A DNA stretch of 33,545 nt from Verrucomicrobiales bacterium (GCA_027488845.1 JAIYBC010000008.1:1-33545); one strand, 5' to 3'. Counted from the first letter of the stretch, positions 22,446-31,365 are shown. Program-made: numbers and translations. The notes: generated by a model not told the origin, from the letters alone.

Positions 22446-23366
22446 TCAGATCTGCCAGTCGATCGCGGCGGCGGCGCGGTCGCGCTTGGTGGTGACGGAC
22501 ACGCGCAGGTCGTCCATGAGCACCAACGAATCCGCCGGCACGCTGTGCATCAGGAACACGTTTGCGCCGACGGTCGTGCCCGCGCCGATCACGGTGTCGC
22601 CGCCGACGATGGTGGCGTTGGCGTAGATCGTGACGCGGTCCTCCAGGGTCGGATGGCGCTTCAGTCCGCGGAGGGCCTGTCCCGCGGCCAGGGAGCGGGC
22701 GACGAGCCCGACGCCCTGGTAGAGCTTCACGCGGTTGCCGATGACCGTGGTCTCGCCGATGACGGTGCCCGTGCAGTGGTCCACGAAGAAGTGGCTGCCG
22801 ATCCGTGCGCCCGGGTGGATGTCCATGCCGGTGCGGCTGTGGGACCATTCGGCCATGATGCGCGGCAGGAACGGGACGCCGCGGCGGTGGAGGTCGTGGG
22901 CCATCCGGTGGATCGTGATCGCCTCGACGAACGGGTAGGCGACGATGATCTCCTCGCGGTTGGCGGCGGCCGGGTCCCCGTTGAAGGCGGCCTCCACGTC
23001 GGTGGCGAGGATCTCGCGGATCGCGGGAAGTTCCCGCAGGAACTCGACCGTCAGGTCATGGGCCGCCCGCCGGGGATCGCGCTTCGACGCCTCCGGGCAT
23101 TCGAAGCAGCGCAGCGCCTTGTACATCTCGTCCTCGAGGTTGCCGGCCACCGTGTCCAGCAGCAGCGCCGTCTCCGCCTTCAGCTCCGAGCTGTGGATCA
23201 CCTGGCCGTCGAAGAACCCCGGGAACACGAGCCGCAGCAGGGCGCCGGAGATCTCGACCACGGCGCCCTTCGAAGGCAGGTTCGCCCCGTCCAGGTGGTT
23301 GATTCCCCCGTGTCGGGAGTAGCTTCCGAGCAGGGCGTCCGTGATTTCGGTGATCGGGAACGGCAC
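22446..23366 (-). CDS. Serine O-acetyltransferase (cysteine synthesis)
   Basis: The enzyme acetylates serine, the first step to cysteine. It is 306 residues from the GTG at 23366. The N-terminal helical domain (GGINHLDGANLPSKGAVVEI; FNGDPAAANREEIIVAYP) is followed by the left-handed beta-helix with hexapeptide repeats (GMDIHPGARIGSHFFVDH, GTVIGETTVIGNRVKLYQG, TIYANATIVGGDTVIGAG). The active-site DH pair is in FVDHCTG and the HR-type pair in ITIHRMAH. The family usually has YQGVTLGA where this protein has YQGVGLVA. The GTG start is preferred over an ATG at 23477 because the latter would add 37 residues read through the rpmI promoter. No cysK is adjacent. It is divergent from rpmI. Confidence 0.9.
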   Translation of the reverse strand: MPFPITEITDALLGSYSRHGGINHLDGANLPSKGAVVEISGALLRLVFPGFFDGQVIHSSELKAETALLLDTVAGNLEDEMYKALRCFECPEASKRDPRRAAHDLTVEFLRELPAIREILATDVEAAFNGDPAAANREEIIVAYPFVEAITIHRMAHDLHRRGVPFLPRIMAEWSHSRTGMDIHPGARIGSHFFVDHCTGTVIGETTVIGNRVKLYQGVGLVARSLAAGQALRGLKRHPTLEDRVTIYANATIVGGDTVIGAGTTVGANVFLMHSVPADSLVLMDDLRVSVTTKRDRAAAAIDWQI

Positions 23367-23430
23367 GTGGAAAAGGATGGGGCAGGGAGGCGTCCGTGGC
23401 GAGAACCTGTCACGTCGGAGAAAATACCCC

Positions 23431-23458
23431 TTGCCGGATGCCCTTTCATTCGTATGCT
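23431..23458 (+). promoter_or_regulatory. Predicted promoter of the rpmI-rplT operon
   Basis: TTGCCG (23431-23436) and TATGCT (23453-23458) are separated by 16 bp. Transcription would begin near 23465, at the base of the hairpin that holds the rpmI ribosome-binding site, giving a leader of roughly 27 nucleotides. Confidence 0.5.
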
Positions 23459-23462
23459 TCGC

Positions 23463-23486
23463 GGCCTTTCGTCTCATCGAAAGGTC
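23463..23486 (+). promoter_or_regulatory. Hairpin sequestering the rpmI Shine-Dalgarno site
   Basis: CCTTTCG (23465-23471) pairs perfectly with CGAAAGG (23478-23484) over a TCTCAT loop, extended by a G-U and a G-C pair to 9 bp. The AAAGG at 23480-23484, placed 7 bases before the rpmI ATG, is the ribosome-binding site and sits entirely in the stem. In other bacteria L20 represses its own operon by binding the leader; a similar role here is inference. Confidence 0.6.
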
Positions 23487-23491
23487 TGTTT

Positions 23492-23701
23492 ATGCGTCGT
23501 CCGAAGGGTATCAAGACCAAGAAGTCCGTCTCAAAGCGATTCAAGATCACTGCGAGCGGCAAGGTGGTTACGCAGCATTCCGGCAAGCGTCACTTGCTGT
23601 CCGGCAAGAACGCGAAGCGCCGCCGTCGCCTGGGGGCTGCCAAGATCGTCCACGAAACCGACGTGTACAAGATCAAGGCCAGCCTGCCGTTCTCGCACTG
23701 A
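23492..23701 (+). CDS. rpmI: 50S ribosomal protein L35
   Basis: The 69-residue basic protein shows L35 features: KTKKSVSKRFKITASGKV, then HLLSGKNAKRRRRL and a C-terminal IVHETDVYKIKASLPF. The ATG at 23492 is supported by AAAGG 7 bases upstream, one of the few clear Shine-Dalgarno sites in the window. rplT follows after 36 bp. infC, which usually precedes this pair, is replaced by a divergent serine acetyltransferase gene. Confidence 0.96.
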   Translation: MRRPKGIKTKKSVSKRFKITASGKVVTQHSGKRHLLSGKNAKRRRRLGAAKIVHETDVYKIKASLPFSH

Positions 23702-23737
23702 GGCTCGTAACCGCACCACCACCAACTCTCCCAGAAA

Positions 23738-24112
23738 ATGCGCGTCACCAACGCTCCCGCATCCCGCAAACGCCGTAAACGCATGCTGAAGATGGCGAAG
23801 GGCTTCCGCCTTCGCCGCAGCAGCCACTACCGGTACGCGAGCGATGCCGTCGACCACGGCCTCCAGTACTCCTACCGCGATCGCAAGGCCAAGAAGCGCA
23901 CCTTCCGTGCGTTGTGGCAGATCCGCATCAACGCCGCCGCCCGTGCGGCCGGCATGACCTACAGCCGCTTCATGGAAGGGCTGAAGGCCGCGAAGGTCGA
24001 GATGGACCGCAAGGTCCTCGCCGACCTCGCCGCCACCGACACCGTCGCCTTTGCCAAGCTTGTCGAGCTCGCCCAGGGCGCCTTGAACAGCAAGGCCACG
24101 GCTGCGGCCTGA
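23738..24112 (+). CDS. rplT: 50S ribosomal protein L20
   Basis: L20 is an early-assembly 23S rRNA-binding protein and in many bacteria a translational repressor of its own operon. The 124-residue product has the basic N-terminal extension (RVTNAPASRKRRKRMLKMAK), GFRLRRSSHYRYA, and the globular part with RTFRALWQIRINAAARAAGM and YSRFMEGLKAA. It follows rpmI directly and is followed by a hairpin with a T-run. The leader of rpmI has a ribosome-binding-site hairpin that could be its target. Confidence 0.97.
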   Translation: MRVTNAPASRKRRKRMLKMAKGFRLRRSSHYRYASDAVDHGLQYSYRDRKAKKRTFRALWQIRINAAARAAGMTYSRFMEGLKAAKVEMDRKVLADLAATDTVAFAKLVELAQGALNSKATAAA

Positions 24113-24134
24113 CCGCCCTTCAAACCGGTCACCT

Positions 24135-24180
24135 GGAGCGGGCGCCCTTCGCATGAGGGGCCGCCCGCTCCGTCGTTTTT
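24135..24180 (+). terminator. Rho-independent terminator-like hairpin after rplT
   Basis: GGAGCGGGCG (24135-24144) pairs with CGCCCGCTCC (24162-24171) and an inner CCC/GGG pair can extend the structure; GTCGTTTTT follows. It starts 23 bases after the rplT stop and 77 bases before the end of the pheS leader, so it may separate or attenuate expression between ribosomal-protein and pheS genes. Confidence 0.75.
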
Positions 24181-24220
24181 CGTCCCAGCGCCCCAACGCC
24201 CCCCTCGTCCGCCCGTTTCC

Positions 24221-25225
24221 ATGTCCCTCCACGACCGCATCTCCTCCATCAAGGAGGCCGCCGCCCAGGAACTCCGTGCCGCCAAGGAACTTCCATCGCT
24301 GGAGCGCGCCAAGGGCCAGTTCCTGGGTCCCGAAGGCAGCTTCACGGCCCTGATGAAGGAGTTGGGCACGCTGGCCAAGGAGGCCAGGCCGATCGCCGGA
24401 AAGGCGATCAACGCCGCCAAACAGGAACTCGAGTCCATCCTCGCCGAGAAGCGTTCCGAGCTGGAACTCCGCGCCGCCCTGCCCAAGGAACCGGCCGATT
24501 TCTCCCTGCCCGGCCGGCGTCGCCCCGTGGGTCGCCTCCACCCGCTGACCCAGGTCACCGACGACATCGTCCGCGCCTTCCGCAAGCTCGGCTTCGCGGT
24601 CGCCGACGGCCCGGAAATCGAGGACGAGTACCACTGCTTCGACGCCCTCAACACCCCGAAGGACCATCCGGCCCGGGATTCCCAGGACACCTTCTTCATC
24701 GACACCGAAGGCCGCCCGCTGCTGCGCACCCACACCAGCTCGGTGCAGATCCGGGTCATGGAGAAGACGCCGCCCCCGATCCGGATCGTCGTTCCCGGAC
24801 GGGTCTTCCGCCGCGACAACGCCGACGCCACCCACAATCCCACCTTCCACCAGATCGAAGGCCTCTACGTCGACAAGGGCGTCACCGTCAGCGACCTCAA
24901 GGGCACCGTGGAGGCGGTCTTCAAGGAGGTCCTGGGCGACGACGTGAAGCTCCGTTTCCGCCCCCACTATTTCAGCTACACCGAGCCCAGCCTCGAGATC
25001 GATTTCACCAACTCGCTGGTGAAGAAGCTGGGCAAGGACTGGCTCGAGATCGCCGGCTGCGGCATGGTGCATCCCAAGGTGTTCGAGACCGTCGGCTACG
25101 ATCCCGAGGTCTGGAGCGGCTGGGCGTTCGGCTTCGGCATCGAGCGCATCGCCATGCTCCGCTACGGCATCACCGACATCCGCCTTTTCTACGAGAACGA
25201 CGCCCGGTTCCTCCGCCAGTTCTAG
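24221..25225 (+). CDS. pheS: Phenylalanine--tRNA ligase alpha subunit
   Basis: This is the catalytic subunit of the heterotetrameric PheRS. The 334-residue length is standard. An N-terminal coiled coil (about 1-90, rich in Glu/Lys/Ala) is followed by the class II core: HPLTQVTDDIVRAFRKLGF, GPEIEDEYHCFDALN, HPARDSQDTFF (motif region), LRTHTSSVQIR, GRVFRRDNADATHNPTFHQ (motif 2), and GWAFGFGIERIAMLRYGI (motif 3). ATG at 24221 is the natural start. pheT lies on the same strand but is separated by a secreted phosphatase-like gene. Confidence 0.98.
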   Translation: MSLHDRISSIKEAAAQELRAAKELPSLERAKGQFLGPEGSFTALMKELGTLAKEARPIAGKAINAAKQELESILAEKRSELELRAALPKEPADFSLPGRRRPVGRLHPLTQVTDDIVRAFRKLGFAVADGPEIEDEYHCFDALNTPKDHPARDSQDTFFIDTEGRPLLRTHTSSVQIRVMEKTPPPIRIVVPGRVFRRDNADATHNPTFHQIEGLYVDKGVTVSDLKGTVEAVFKEVLGDDVKLRFRPHYFSYTEPSLEIDFTNSLVKKLGKDWLEIAGCGMVHPKVFETVGYDPEVWSGWAFGFGIERIAMLRYGITDIRLFYENDARFLRQF

Positions 25226-25310
25226 GCCCTGGGCGTCCAAACCGCGGTTTCGCCGGGATTCTCCACCGAAGCCGCCTGCCCGTGACCTGCCCGGAATCGG
25301 ATCCGAAGCC

Positions 25311-26411
25311 ATGAAACATCCCATCCTCCTTCTCGCGCTGCTCGTCTCGATGGGGGCCCGCCTCCTCCAGGCGGCTCCCGCCGAGAACGTGATCCTCGTC
25401 ACCGCGGACGGCCTGCGTTGGCAGGAGGTCTTCCGGGGCGCCGAGGACATCTCGTGGGAGAAGGCCTTCGGCAACCAGGGCAACAGCAACGCGGTCCGGA
25501 AGGAGTTCCTCCGGTCGACGCCCGGGCTGTCCCGCGCGGCCCTGATGCCGTTCCTGTGGGAAACGGTGGCCTCGAAGGGACAGATCTGGGGCAACCGCGA
25601 CCGGGGCAGCGAGGTCCGCGTCACCAACGGGCGCAACTTCTCCTACCCGGGCTACAACGAGTTCCTCACCGGAAAACCGGATCCGCGGATCGATTCCAAC
25701 GAGAAGGTCCTCAACCCGAACACCAACGTGTTCGAGTGGCTGCAGGGACGCCCGGGTTTCGGTGGGCGAGTCGCGGCGGCCATCAACTGGGACGTGCTGC
25801 CATGGATCCTCAACACCCCGCGTTCCCGCATCCCGGTGTGGAGCGGATTCGATGTCCCGGACGGCACCGAGCGACTTCCCGTGCCTTCCGCACTGACCGA
25901 GATCGTGGAGCGTGGACGCACCCCGTGGACCGGGGTCCTGCTCGACACCTACGTCGCCTACGCCGCCAAGCACACCCTCCGCACCCTCAGGCCGCGGGCG
26001 ATGTACGTCTCCTTCGGCGAGACCGACGACTGGGCCCACGAGGGGCACTACGAACGGTATCTCCGTGCGATCCGTGAGTTCGACCGCTTCCTCGGCGAAC
26101 TCTGGGCCCTCGTGCAGTCGATGCCCGAATACCGGGACAAGACCGCCCTGCTGGTCTCCGTGGACCACGGCCGTGGACCGACACCGGTGGCTTGGAAGAG
26201 CCACGGGAAGGAAATCGCCGAATCCGCCTCGATCTGGTTCGCGGCGATGGGCCCCGGGGTGGCCCCGCTCGGGGAACGGTCCAACACGCCCCCGGCCGTC
26301 CAGGCCCAGGTCGCCGCCACCGTCGCCGCCTTGGTCGGACACGACTTCGCCTCGGCGATTCCCGAGACCCGCCCGCCGTTCCCGATCCTCGAGGCGGCTC
26401 CGAAACCCTGA
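25311..26411 (+). CDS. Secreted alkaline-phosphatase-superfamily enzyme
   Basis: The 366-residue protein has a signal peptide (MKHPILLLALLVSMGARLLQA, cleavage near AAPA). It belongs to the alkaline phosphatase/phosphodiesterase superfamily by its metal-site pattern: VTADGLRW (D33), a nucleophile-region SYPGYNEFLTG (111-121), GETDDWAHEGH (D239/D240, H243), SVDHGRG (D285, H286) and SHGKE (H298). The spacing suits a two-metal phosphomonoesterase or phosphodiesterase acting outside the cytoplasm. The substrate is unknown. It sits 85 bp after pheS and 51 bp before pheT, an unexpected place because pheST are normally adjacent. The start is chosen for the signal peptide; no Shine-Dalgarno is seen. 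Confidence 0.85.
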   Translation: MKHPILLLALLVSMGARLLQAAPAENVILVTADGLRWQEVFRGAEDISWEKAFGNQGNSNAVRKEFLRSTPGLSRAALMPFLWETVASKGQIWGNRDRGSEVRVTNGRNFSYPGYNEFLTGKPDPRIDSNEKVLNPNTNVFEWLQGRPGFGGRVAAAINWDVLPWILNTPRSRIPVWSGFDVPDGTERLPVPSALTEIVERGRTPWTGVLLDTYVAYAAKHTLRTLRPRAMYVSFGETDDWAHEGHYERYLRAIREFDRFLGELWALVQSMPEYRDKTALLVSVDHGRGPTPVAWKSHGKEIAESASIWFAAMGPGVAPLGERSNTPPAVQAQVAATVAALVGHDFASAIPETRPPFPILEAAPKP

Positions 26412-26428
26412 TTCACGTCCCCTCGGCC

Positions 26429-26445
26429 GCCGGAAGCGTTCCGGC
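26429..26445 (+). promoter_or_regulatory. Perfect 7-bp hairpin just upstream of pheT
   Basis: GCCGGAA (26429-26435) pairs with TTCCGGC (26439-26445) across a GCG loop, 17 bases before the pheT ATG. It lacks a T-run. It might be a processing site or translation-tuning element between the phosphatase and pheT coding regions. Confidence 0.45.
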
Positions 26446-26462
26446 AAACCTGATCCCTCCGA

Positions 26463-28919
26463 ATGAAAGTCACCCTCAACTGGCTCAAGCAGTACGTGGA
26501 CTTCAACTGGACCCCCGAGGAGCTCACCGAGCGCCTCACCCTGCTCGGCCTCGAGGTCGAAGGGGTCCACAAGGTCGCCGGGGAGTTCGACGGCGTGGTC
26601 GTCGCCCAGGTGATCACCCGCGACAAGCATCCGAACGCCGACAAGCTCTCGGTCTGCCGCGTGGCCGACGGCAAGGGTGAACGCCAGATCGTCTGCGGCG
26701 CCCAGAACTTCCAGGCCGGCGACAAGGTGCCGTTGATCCTTCCCGGCGCCTCGCTGCCGATGAAGCCCGGCGACAAGGAGCCGTTCACCATCAAGGTCGG
26801 CAAGATCCGTGGCGTCGAATCCCACGGCATGATGTGCTCCCACGAGGAGCTCGGCATCGATCCCGAGGCCATCGGCCACCGGCGAGAGGATGGCCTGCTC
26901 CTCCTCAAGGCGGATGCCGTCGTCGGCCAGCCGCTCGCCACGTATCTCGGCCGTTCGGGCAGCGACGTCGTCTACGACCTCGAGACCACGCCGAACCGGC
27001 CCGACTGGAACTCCCTGATCGGCATCGCCCGGGAGATCGCGGCCCTGACCGGCAACCCGCTCCGCCTTCCCGCCGCCGGACTGCCTTCGGGCGGGAAGCC
27101 GACCGCCGCCGAACAGGTCTCCGTCCGCATCGGGGCCCCGGACCTCTGCCCGCGCTACACCGCCCGTGTCGTCCGCGGCGTGAAGGTCGGCCCCAGCCCC
27201 GCCTGGCTCCGCTCCGCGCTCGAGAAGGTCGGACTCCGCAGCATCAACAACGTCGTCGACGTCTCGAACTACGTCATGCTCGAGACCGGCCAGCCGTTGC
27301 ACACCTTCGACTACAACCTCGTCGGCCGCGGCGCCTCCGGCGTCCCCACCGTCGTCGTCCGCCGCGCGGCCGAAGGGGAGAAGTTCACCACCCTTGACGG
27401 ACGCGAGCACACGTTGTCCGCGGAGAACCTCCTCATCGCCGACGAACAGAAGGGCATCGCCCTCGCCGGCGTCATGGGCGGCCGCAACACCGAGATCCAG
27501 GACACGACCGTCGACGTGCTGATCGAGTCCGCCTACTTCACGCCGACCCAGGTCCGTCGGACGTCGAAGACCCTCGGGCTTCGGACCGACGCGAGCTACC
27601 GCTTCGAGCGCGGGGCCGACGTCGGGGCCGCCGATTTCGCCAGCCGCCGTTGCGCGCAGCTGATCCTCGAGACCGCCGGCGGGACCTTGGCGGACGGCGT
27701 CGTCGATGCCTTCCCGTCACCGGCCGAGAGCCGTCGCATTCGCCTGCGGCACGACCGCACCGACGCGCTGCTCGGCATCGCGATCCCGGCCGACGAACAG
27801 GCCCGCCATCTCGCGGGTCTCGGTCTCGTCGAGGTGTCCCCGTCTTCGCCGCGCGGCGCGGAGTCCGAATGGGAGATCCCGACGTGGCGCGTCGACCTGA
27901 AGCGCGAGGCGGACCTCATCGAGGAGGTGGCGCGACTCTTCGGCGTCGACCGCATTCCTTCCACGACCCCGCGTGGCGCGCAGGGTTCGCATCCTTTCGA
28001 CGCGCAGTTCGACCGGTTCATGGCGGTCCGCCGTGCGTTGTCCGGGCTCGGCCTGGACGAGGCCCAAGGCCAGACGCTGATCTCCGACGCCTCGGCCCGG
28101 TGGGTCACCGAGGACGTCGTCGCCCTGGCGAACCCGTTGAGCAGCGACATGAACGTGCTTCGGCCCTCGCTGTTGCCGGGCCTGCTCGACACGCTGCGCC
28201 ACAACCTCACCCGCCGGAACGGCGACGTGCAGGTGTACGAGATCGGCCGTGTGTTCACCCGAGTCGGCAACCAGGCGCGCGAAGGCTGGCGGGTGGCCAT
28301 CGCCATGACCGGCGCCCGGGCACCGCGCTTCTGGTCCGGGGCCGACCGCGAGGCGCTCTGCGACGTGTTCGACCTGAAGGGATTGGTCGAGGAACTGATC
28401 GAGCGCCTGGGGCTCCGGGGCGTGGCCTATGCCCGTCGTCCGGAGCCGACCGCGCTGTTCGTCGAATCCGCCACCGTCAGTCTCGGCGGGAAGTTGGCGT
28501 TGGGCCAGCTCGGCCAGCTGCAGCCGGTGCTCGGGAAGCGTCTCGACCTGCGGGACCCTGTCTTCCTCGCCGAACTCGACCTCGACCAGCTGCTCCAGCG
28601 CGGCAATTCCGCCAAGTCCTTCAAGGCCTTGGCGCAGTTCCCGTCGATCCAGCGGGACCTGGCCATGATCGTGGACGAGGCTCTCACCCACGACGCGGTC
28701 TTGGCTGCGGTGAAGCAGGCCAAGCCGGCGAACCTGGAGGCGGTCGAGCTGTTCGACATCTTCCGCGGCAAGCACGTGCCATCGGGCCAGAAGAGCCTGG
28801 CCTACTCGTTCACCTACCGCGCGGCCGACCGCACGCTGAAGGACGAGGAGGTCAACGCCGCCCACGCCAAGGTCGTGGAGACCTTCCGTTCCTCCCTCGG
28901 CGCCTCGATCCGGGAGTGA
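26463..28919 (+). CDS. pheT: Phenylalanine--tRNA ligase beta subunit
   Basis: This is the large subunit of PheRS (818 residues, usual size about 790-830). In order: an N-terminal [14 protein letters not shown], an EMAP-type tRNA-binding domain (about 40-155, [12 protein letters not shown] and [12 protein letters not shown]), the B3/B4 editing domain (about 210-400, [17 protein letters not shown] before it and [13 protein letters not shown]), the B5 domain, the catalytic-like core ([20 protein letters not shown]), and a C-terminal ferredoxin-fold anticodon-binding domain ([17 protein letters not shown] ... [14 protein letters not shown]). The frame is intact. It is probably the last gene of the rpmI-rplT-pheS-phosphatase-pheT group. 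Confidence 0.98.
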   Translation: MKVTLNWLKQYVDFNWTPEELTERLTLLGLEVEGVHKVAGEFDGVVVAQVITRDKHPNADKLSVCRVADGKGERQIVCGAQNFQAGDKVPLILPGASLPMKPGDKEPFTIKVGKIRGVESHGMMCSHEELGIDPEAIGHRREDGLLLLKADAVVGQPLATYLGRSGSDVVYDLETTPNRPDWNSLIGIAREIAALTGNPLRLPAAGLPSGGKPTAAEQVSVRIGAPDLCPRYTARVVRGVKVGPSPAWLRSALEKVGLRSINNVVDVSNYVMLETGQPLHTFDYNLVGRGASGVPTVVVRRAAEGEKFTTLDGREHTLSAENLLIADEQKGIALAGVMGGRNTEIQDTTVDVLIESAYFTPTQVRRTSKTLGLRTDASYRFERGADVGAADFASRRCAQLILETAGGTLADGVVDAFPSPAESRRIRLRHDRTDALLGIAIPADEQARHLAGLGLVEVSPSSPRGAESEWEIPTWRVDLKREADLIEEVARLFGVDRIPSTTPRGAQGSHPFDAQFDRFMAVRRALSGLGLDEAQGQTLISDASARWVTEDVVALANPLSSDMNVLRPSLLPGLLDTLRHNLTRRNGDVQVYEIGRVFTRVGNQAREGWRVAIAMTGARAPRFWSGADREALCDVFDLKGLVEELIERLGLRGVAYARRPEPTALFVESATVSLGGKLALGQLGQLQPVLGKRLDLRDPVFLAELDLDQLLQRGNSAKSFKALAQFPSIQRDLAMIVDEALTHDAVLAAVKQAKPANLEAVELFDIFRGKHVPSGQKSLAYSFTYRAADRTLKDEEVNAAHAKVVETFRSSLGASIRE

Positions 28920-28931
28920 GGCCGTCGGCTT

Positions 28932-28960
28932 GCCACGGAGACCCGGAGGGCACGGAGAAG
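28932..28960. repeat. Dispersed GCCACGGAG-type repeat after pheT
   Basis: A run of CGGAG-containing units beginning GCCACGGAGACCCGGAGGG lies 13 bases after the pheT stop. It resembles the copies at 17839-17863 and, inverted, 6181-6208. Confidence 0.6.
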
Positions 28961-28997
28961 ACGGTTGTCCGTTGTTGGTTGAACGTGGCCGCGGCAG

Positions 28998-29023
28998 CCA
29001 AACAGCGGCGGTTCGCCGTTTGG
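28998..29023. terminator. Hairpin between convergent pheT and copper ATPase genes
   Basis: CCAAAC...GTTTGG forms the outer stem and GGCG/CGCC the inner stem with a three-base bulge; TTTCGGG follows. It could end the pheT transcript, but the T-run is short. The rest of 28961-29079 contains only a TGGAAACCTGAAAC-type repeat (29047-29071). Confidence 0.4.
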
Positions 29024-29079
29024 TTTCGGGTATCCCGGCTGAAAACTGGAAACCTGAAACTGAAGACTCCCCTCCCTTC

Positions 29080-31365
29080 TCAGTCCCGGTTCCGCAGACG
29101 TAGGGCGTTGCCGATGACCACGAGGTCCGACAGGCCCATGGTTGCGGCGCAGAGCACCGGGCTCATCAGGCCGCAGGCCGCGAGCGGCACGGCGGCGGCG
29201 TTGTAGAAGAACGCCCAGAAGAGGTTCTGCCGGATCACCCCCAGCGTCCGTTGGGAAAGCCCGATCGCCTCGGCAACGGAGTCGAGTCCGGGCCGGAGCA
29301 GGACGATGTCGGCCGCCTCGCGGGCGGCATCCGCGGCGCTTCCCACCGCGATCCCCAGGTCGGCCGCCGCCAAGGCCGGCGCGTCGTTGATGCCGTCACC
29401 CACGAAGGCCACACGGGCGCCTCCGCGGCGCAGCGATTCGAGGAGGGCGGCCTTCGAATCCGGCTTCTGCGCCCCGTGGATCCGTTCCGCCGGCAGGCCG
29501 GCCTCTCCGCCCACGGCCAGGCAGGCCGCCTGGGAGTCGCCGGACACGAGGTGTGCCTCGAGTCCCGAGGCCGCGAGCCGCCGAAGCAGCTCCGGGGTCT
29601 CGGGGCGCAACGGGTCGCCGACGAGGAACAGGGCCTTGGCCGTGTCCCCCTCGGCGAACACGACGGCGGCCCGACCCCGCCGGGCACCCTCCTCGATCGC
29701 GGTCGCGAAGACCGAGACGTCGCAACCCGATCCCGCGAGCCAGGCCGGTGATCCCAGCCGCAGGTTCCGGACGCGTCCCGTGGCTTCCGCCAGTTCGGCC
29801 TCGATGCCGGCGCCCGCCTTCTCCTCCCAGAGTCCTAGGTTGATTGATGAACCGGGGGGCGGGTTGACGAAATCCACGACCGCCCGGGAAAGCGGATGCC
29901 GTGAGCCTGCGGCGAGGGCTGCGGCGAGCGTTCGGTCCGCTCCGGCGGCGGAGCCTGGGGAGACTTCGGATGAGATCACGCGGGGGACGCCGGAGGTCAG
30001 GGTCCCGGTCTTGTCGAAGGCCACGACGGTGAGCCGACCGGACTTTTCCAGTGCCACGGCGTCGCGGATGAGAATACCCCGTCGGGCCGCCGCATTGATG
30101 CCCGCCATGAGGGCCACGGGCGTCGCCAGACCCATCGCGCACGGACAGGCGACGATGAGCACGGCGCAGAAGACCGTCACCGCCGCCGCCGCGGGCGAGG
30201 CGGGCGGATGGCTGCGCCAGAGCCAGGTGCCGAGTCCCTCCTGGATGCCCACCATGCGGTCGAACTGGAGGAACCACATCAGGGCCGCGGCGACCGCCAC
30301 GAAGACGACGACGGGCACGAAGACCGAGCTGATCCGGTCGGCGAGGCGTTGGACCGAAGCCCGTGTGGCCTGGGCCCGGCGCACGGCCGCGGCGATGTGG
30401 GCGAGCGCGGTCGACTCGCCCGTTGCCTGGACCCGGGCCACGAGGCGCCCCTGGCGGTTCAGGGTTCCGGCGAACAGGCGGCTGCCGGGTGACTTCGAGA
30501 CGGGAAGCGATTCGCCGGTGAGCATCGATTCCTCCACCGCGGAGGCGCCTTCCAGCACCTCGGCATCGACCGGGATGCGATCCCCGGGCCGGAGCACGAT
30601 CCGCTGGCCGGGCATCAACGCGGAGCAGGGCACCTCGGCCTCGACACCGTCGGGGTCCAATCGACGGGCGGTCTCCGGGGCGAGGTTCAACAGCGACTTG
30701 AGGGCGTCTCCGGCCCGTTCGCTCATGCGGCTCTCCATCCAGTGGCCGACGCTGATCAACGTCACGATGGCGACCGCCTCGGTGAAGAACAGGTGGGCCG
30801 ACGTGCCGGTGAGCAGGGCCCCGGTGCTGAAGGCCCAGGCGCTGCCGGCCCCGAGGGTCACCAGCGTGTCCATGTTGGATTCGCCCCGACGCAGCTGCCG
30901 CCAGGCGCCGACGGCGAAGTGGCGTCCCACCACCGCGAGGACCACCGTGGACAAGACGAAGGCGAACCACAGGAACCACGGCCGCATGCCGATGCCGAGG
31001 ATCCACTCGCAAGCCAACAGCAGCGCCGATGCCGGCACGCCGAGCCGCAGCGCGGAGGTCCAGGGCGAGGTGGGAGCGGAGGCCGTGCCATCGGAGCGGC
31101 GGGCGGGAACGGAGAAACCCGCGTCGACGACGGCCTTTTCCAAGGCTGCGGTGTCGGGTGACGTCCCGGGCTTCCAGACGACGCGCGCCATGGCCGCCGT
31201 GAGGTCGACTGGCGCCGCGAGCACGCCCGGCACCTTCTGCAGCGCCTCCGTCACATGACGGGCGCAGTTGCCGCAGGTCATGCCTTCCACGCGCAACGGC
31301 GTCGTTGCCCCGGCCGCAGGCGGCGGGGAACTGCGGGGACGGAACTGGATCCCGGTGGAGTCCAC
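29080..31365 (-). CDS. Copper-type P1B ATPase (heavy metal translocating)
   Basis: This metal-exporting P-type ATPase has all family elements: one N-terminal heavy-metal-associated domain with MTCGNC (29-34), transmembrane helices including the metal-site CPC (407-409, in CPCAMGLATP), the phosphorylation motif DKTGTLT (D451), the HP pair (490-491), and GDGINDAPAL (around D657). CPC with a GMTCGNC domain indicates Cu(I) or Ag(I). With the GTG at 31365 the protein is 761 residues. The start is uncertain: an alternative GTG at 31455 is in frame, and the frame stays open back through the divergent zinc-ribbon gene, which cannot be coding here. No copper regulator or chaperone gene is seen. Confidence 0.92.
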   Translation of the reverse strand: MDSTGIQFRPRSSPPPAAGATTPLRVEGMTCGNCARHVTEALQKVPGVLAAPVDLTAAMARVVWKPGTSPDTAALEKAVVDAGFSVPARRSDGTASAPTSPWTSALRLGVPASALLLACEWILGIGMRPWFLWFAFVLSTVVLAVVGRHFAVGAWRQLRRGESNMDTLVTLGAGSAWAFSTGALLTGTSAHLFFTEAVAIVTLISVGHWMESRMSERAGDALKSLLNLAPETARRLDPDGVEAEVPCSALMPGQRIVLRPGDRIPVDAEVLEGASAVEESMLTGESLPVSKSPGSRLFAGTLNRQGRLVARVQATGESTALAHIAAAVRRAQATRASVQRLADRISSVFVPVVVFVAVAAALMWFLQFDRMVGIQEGLGTWLWRSHPPASPAAAAVTVFCAVLIVACPCAMGLATPVALMAGINAAARRGILIRDAVALEKSGRLTVVAFDKTGTLTSGVPRVISSEVSPGSAAGADRTLAAALAAGSRHPLSRAVVDFVNPPPGSSINLGLWEEKAGAGIEAELAEATGRVRNLRLGSPAWLAGSGCDVSVFATAIEEGARRGRAAVVFAEGDTAKALFLVGDPLRPETPELLRRLAASGLEAHLVSGDSQAACLAVGGEAGLPAERIHGAQKPDSKAALLESLRRGGARVAFVGDGINDAPALAAADLGIAVGSAADAAREAADIVLLRPGLDSVAEAIGLSQRTLGVIRQNLFWAFFYNAAAVPLAACGLMSPVLCAATMGLSDLVVIGNALRLRNRD

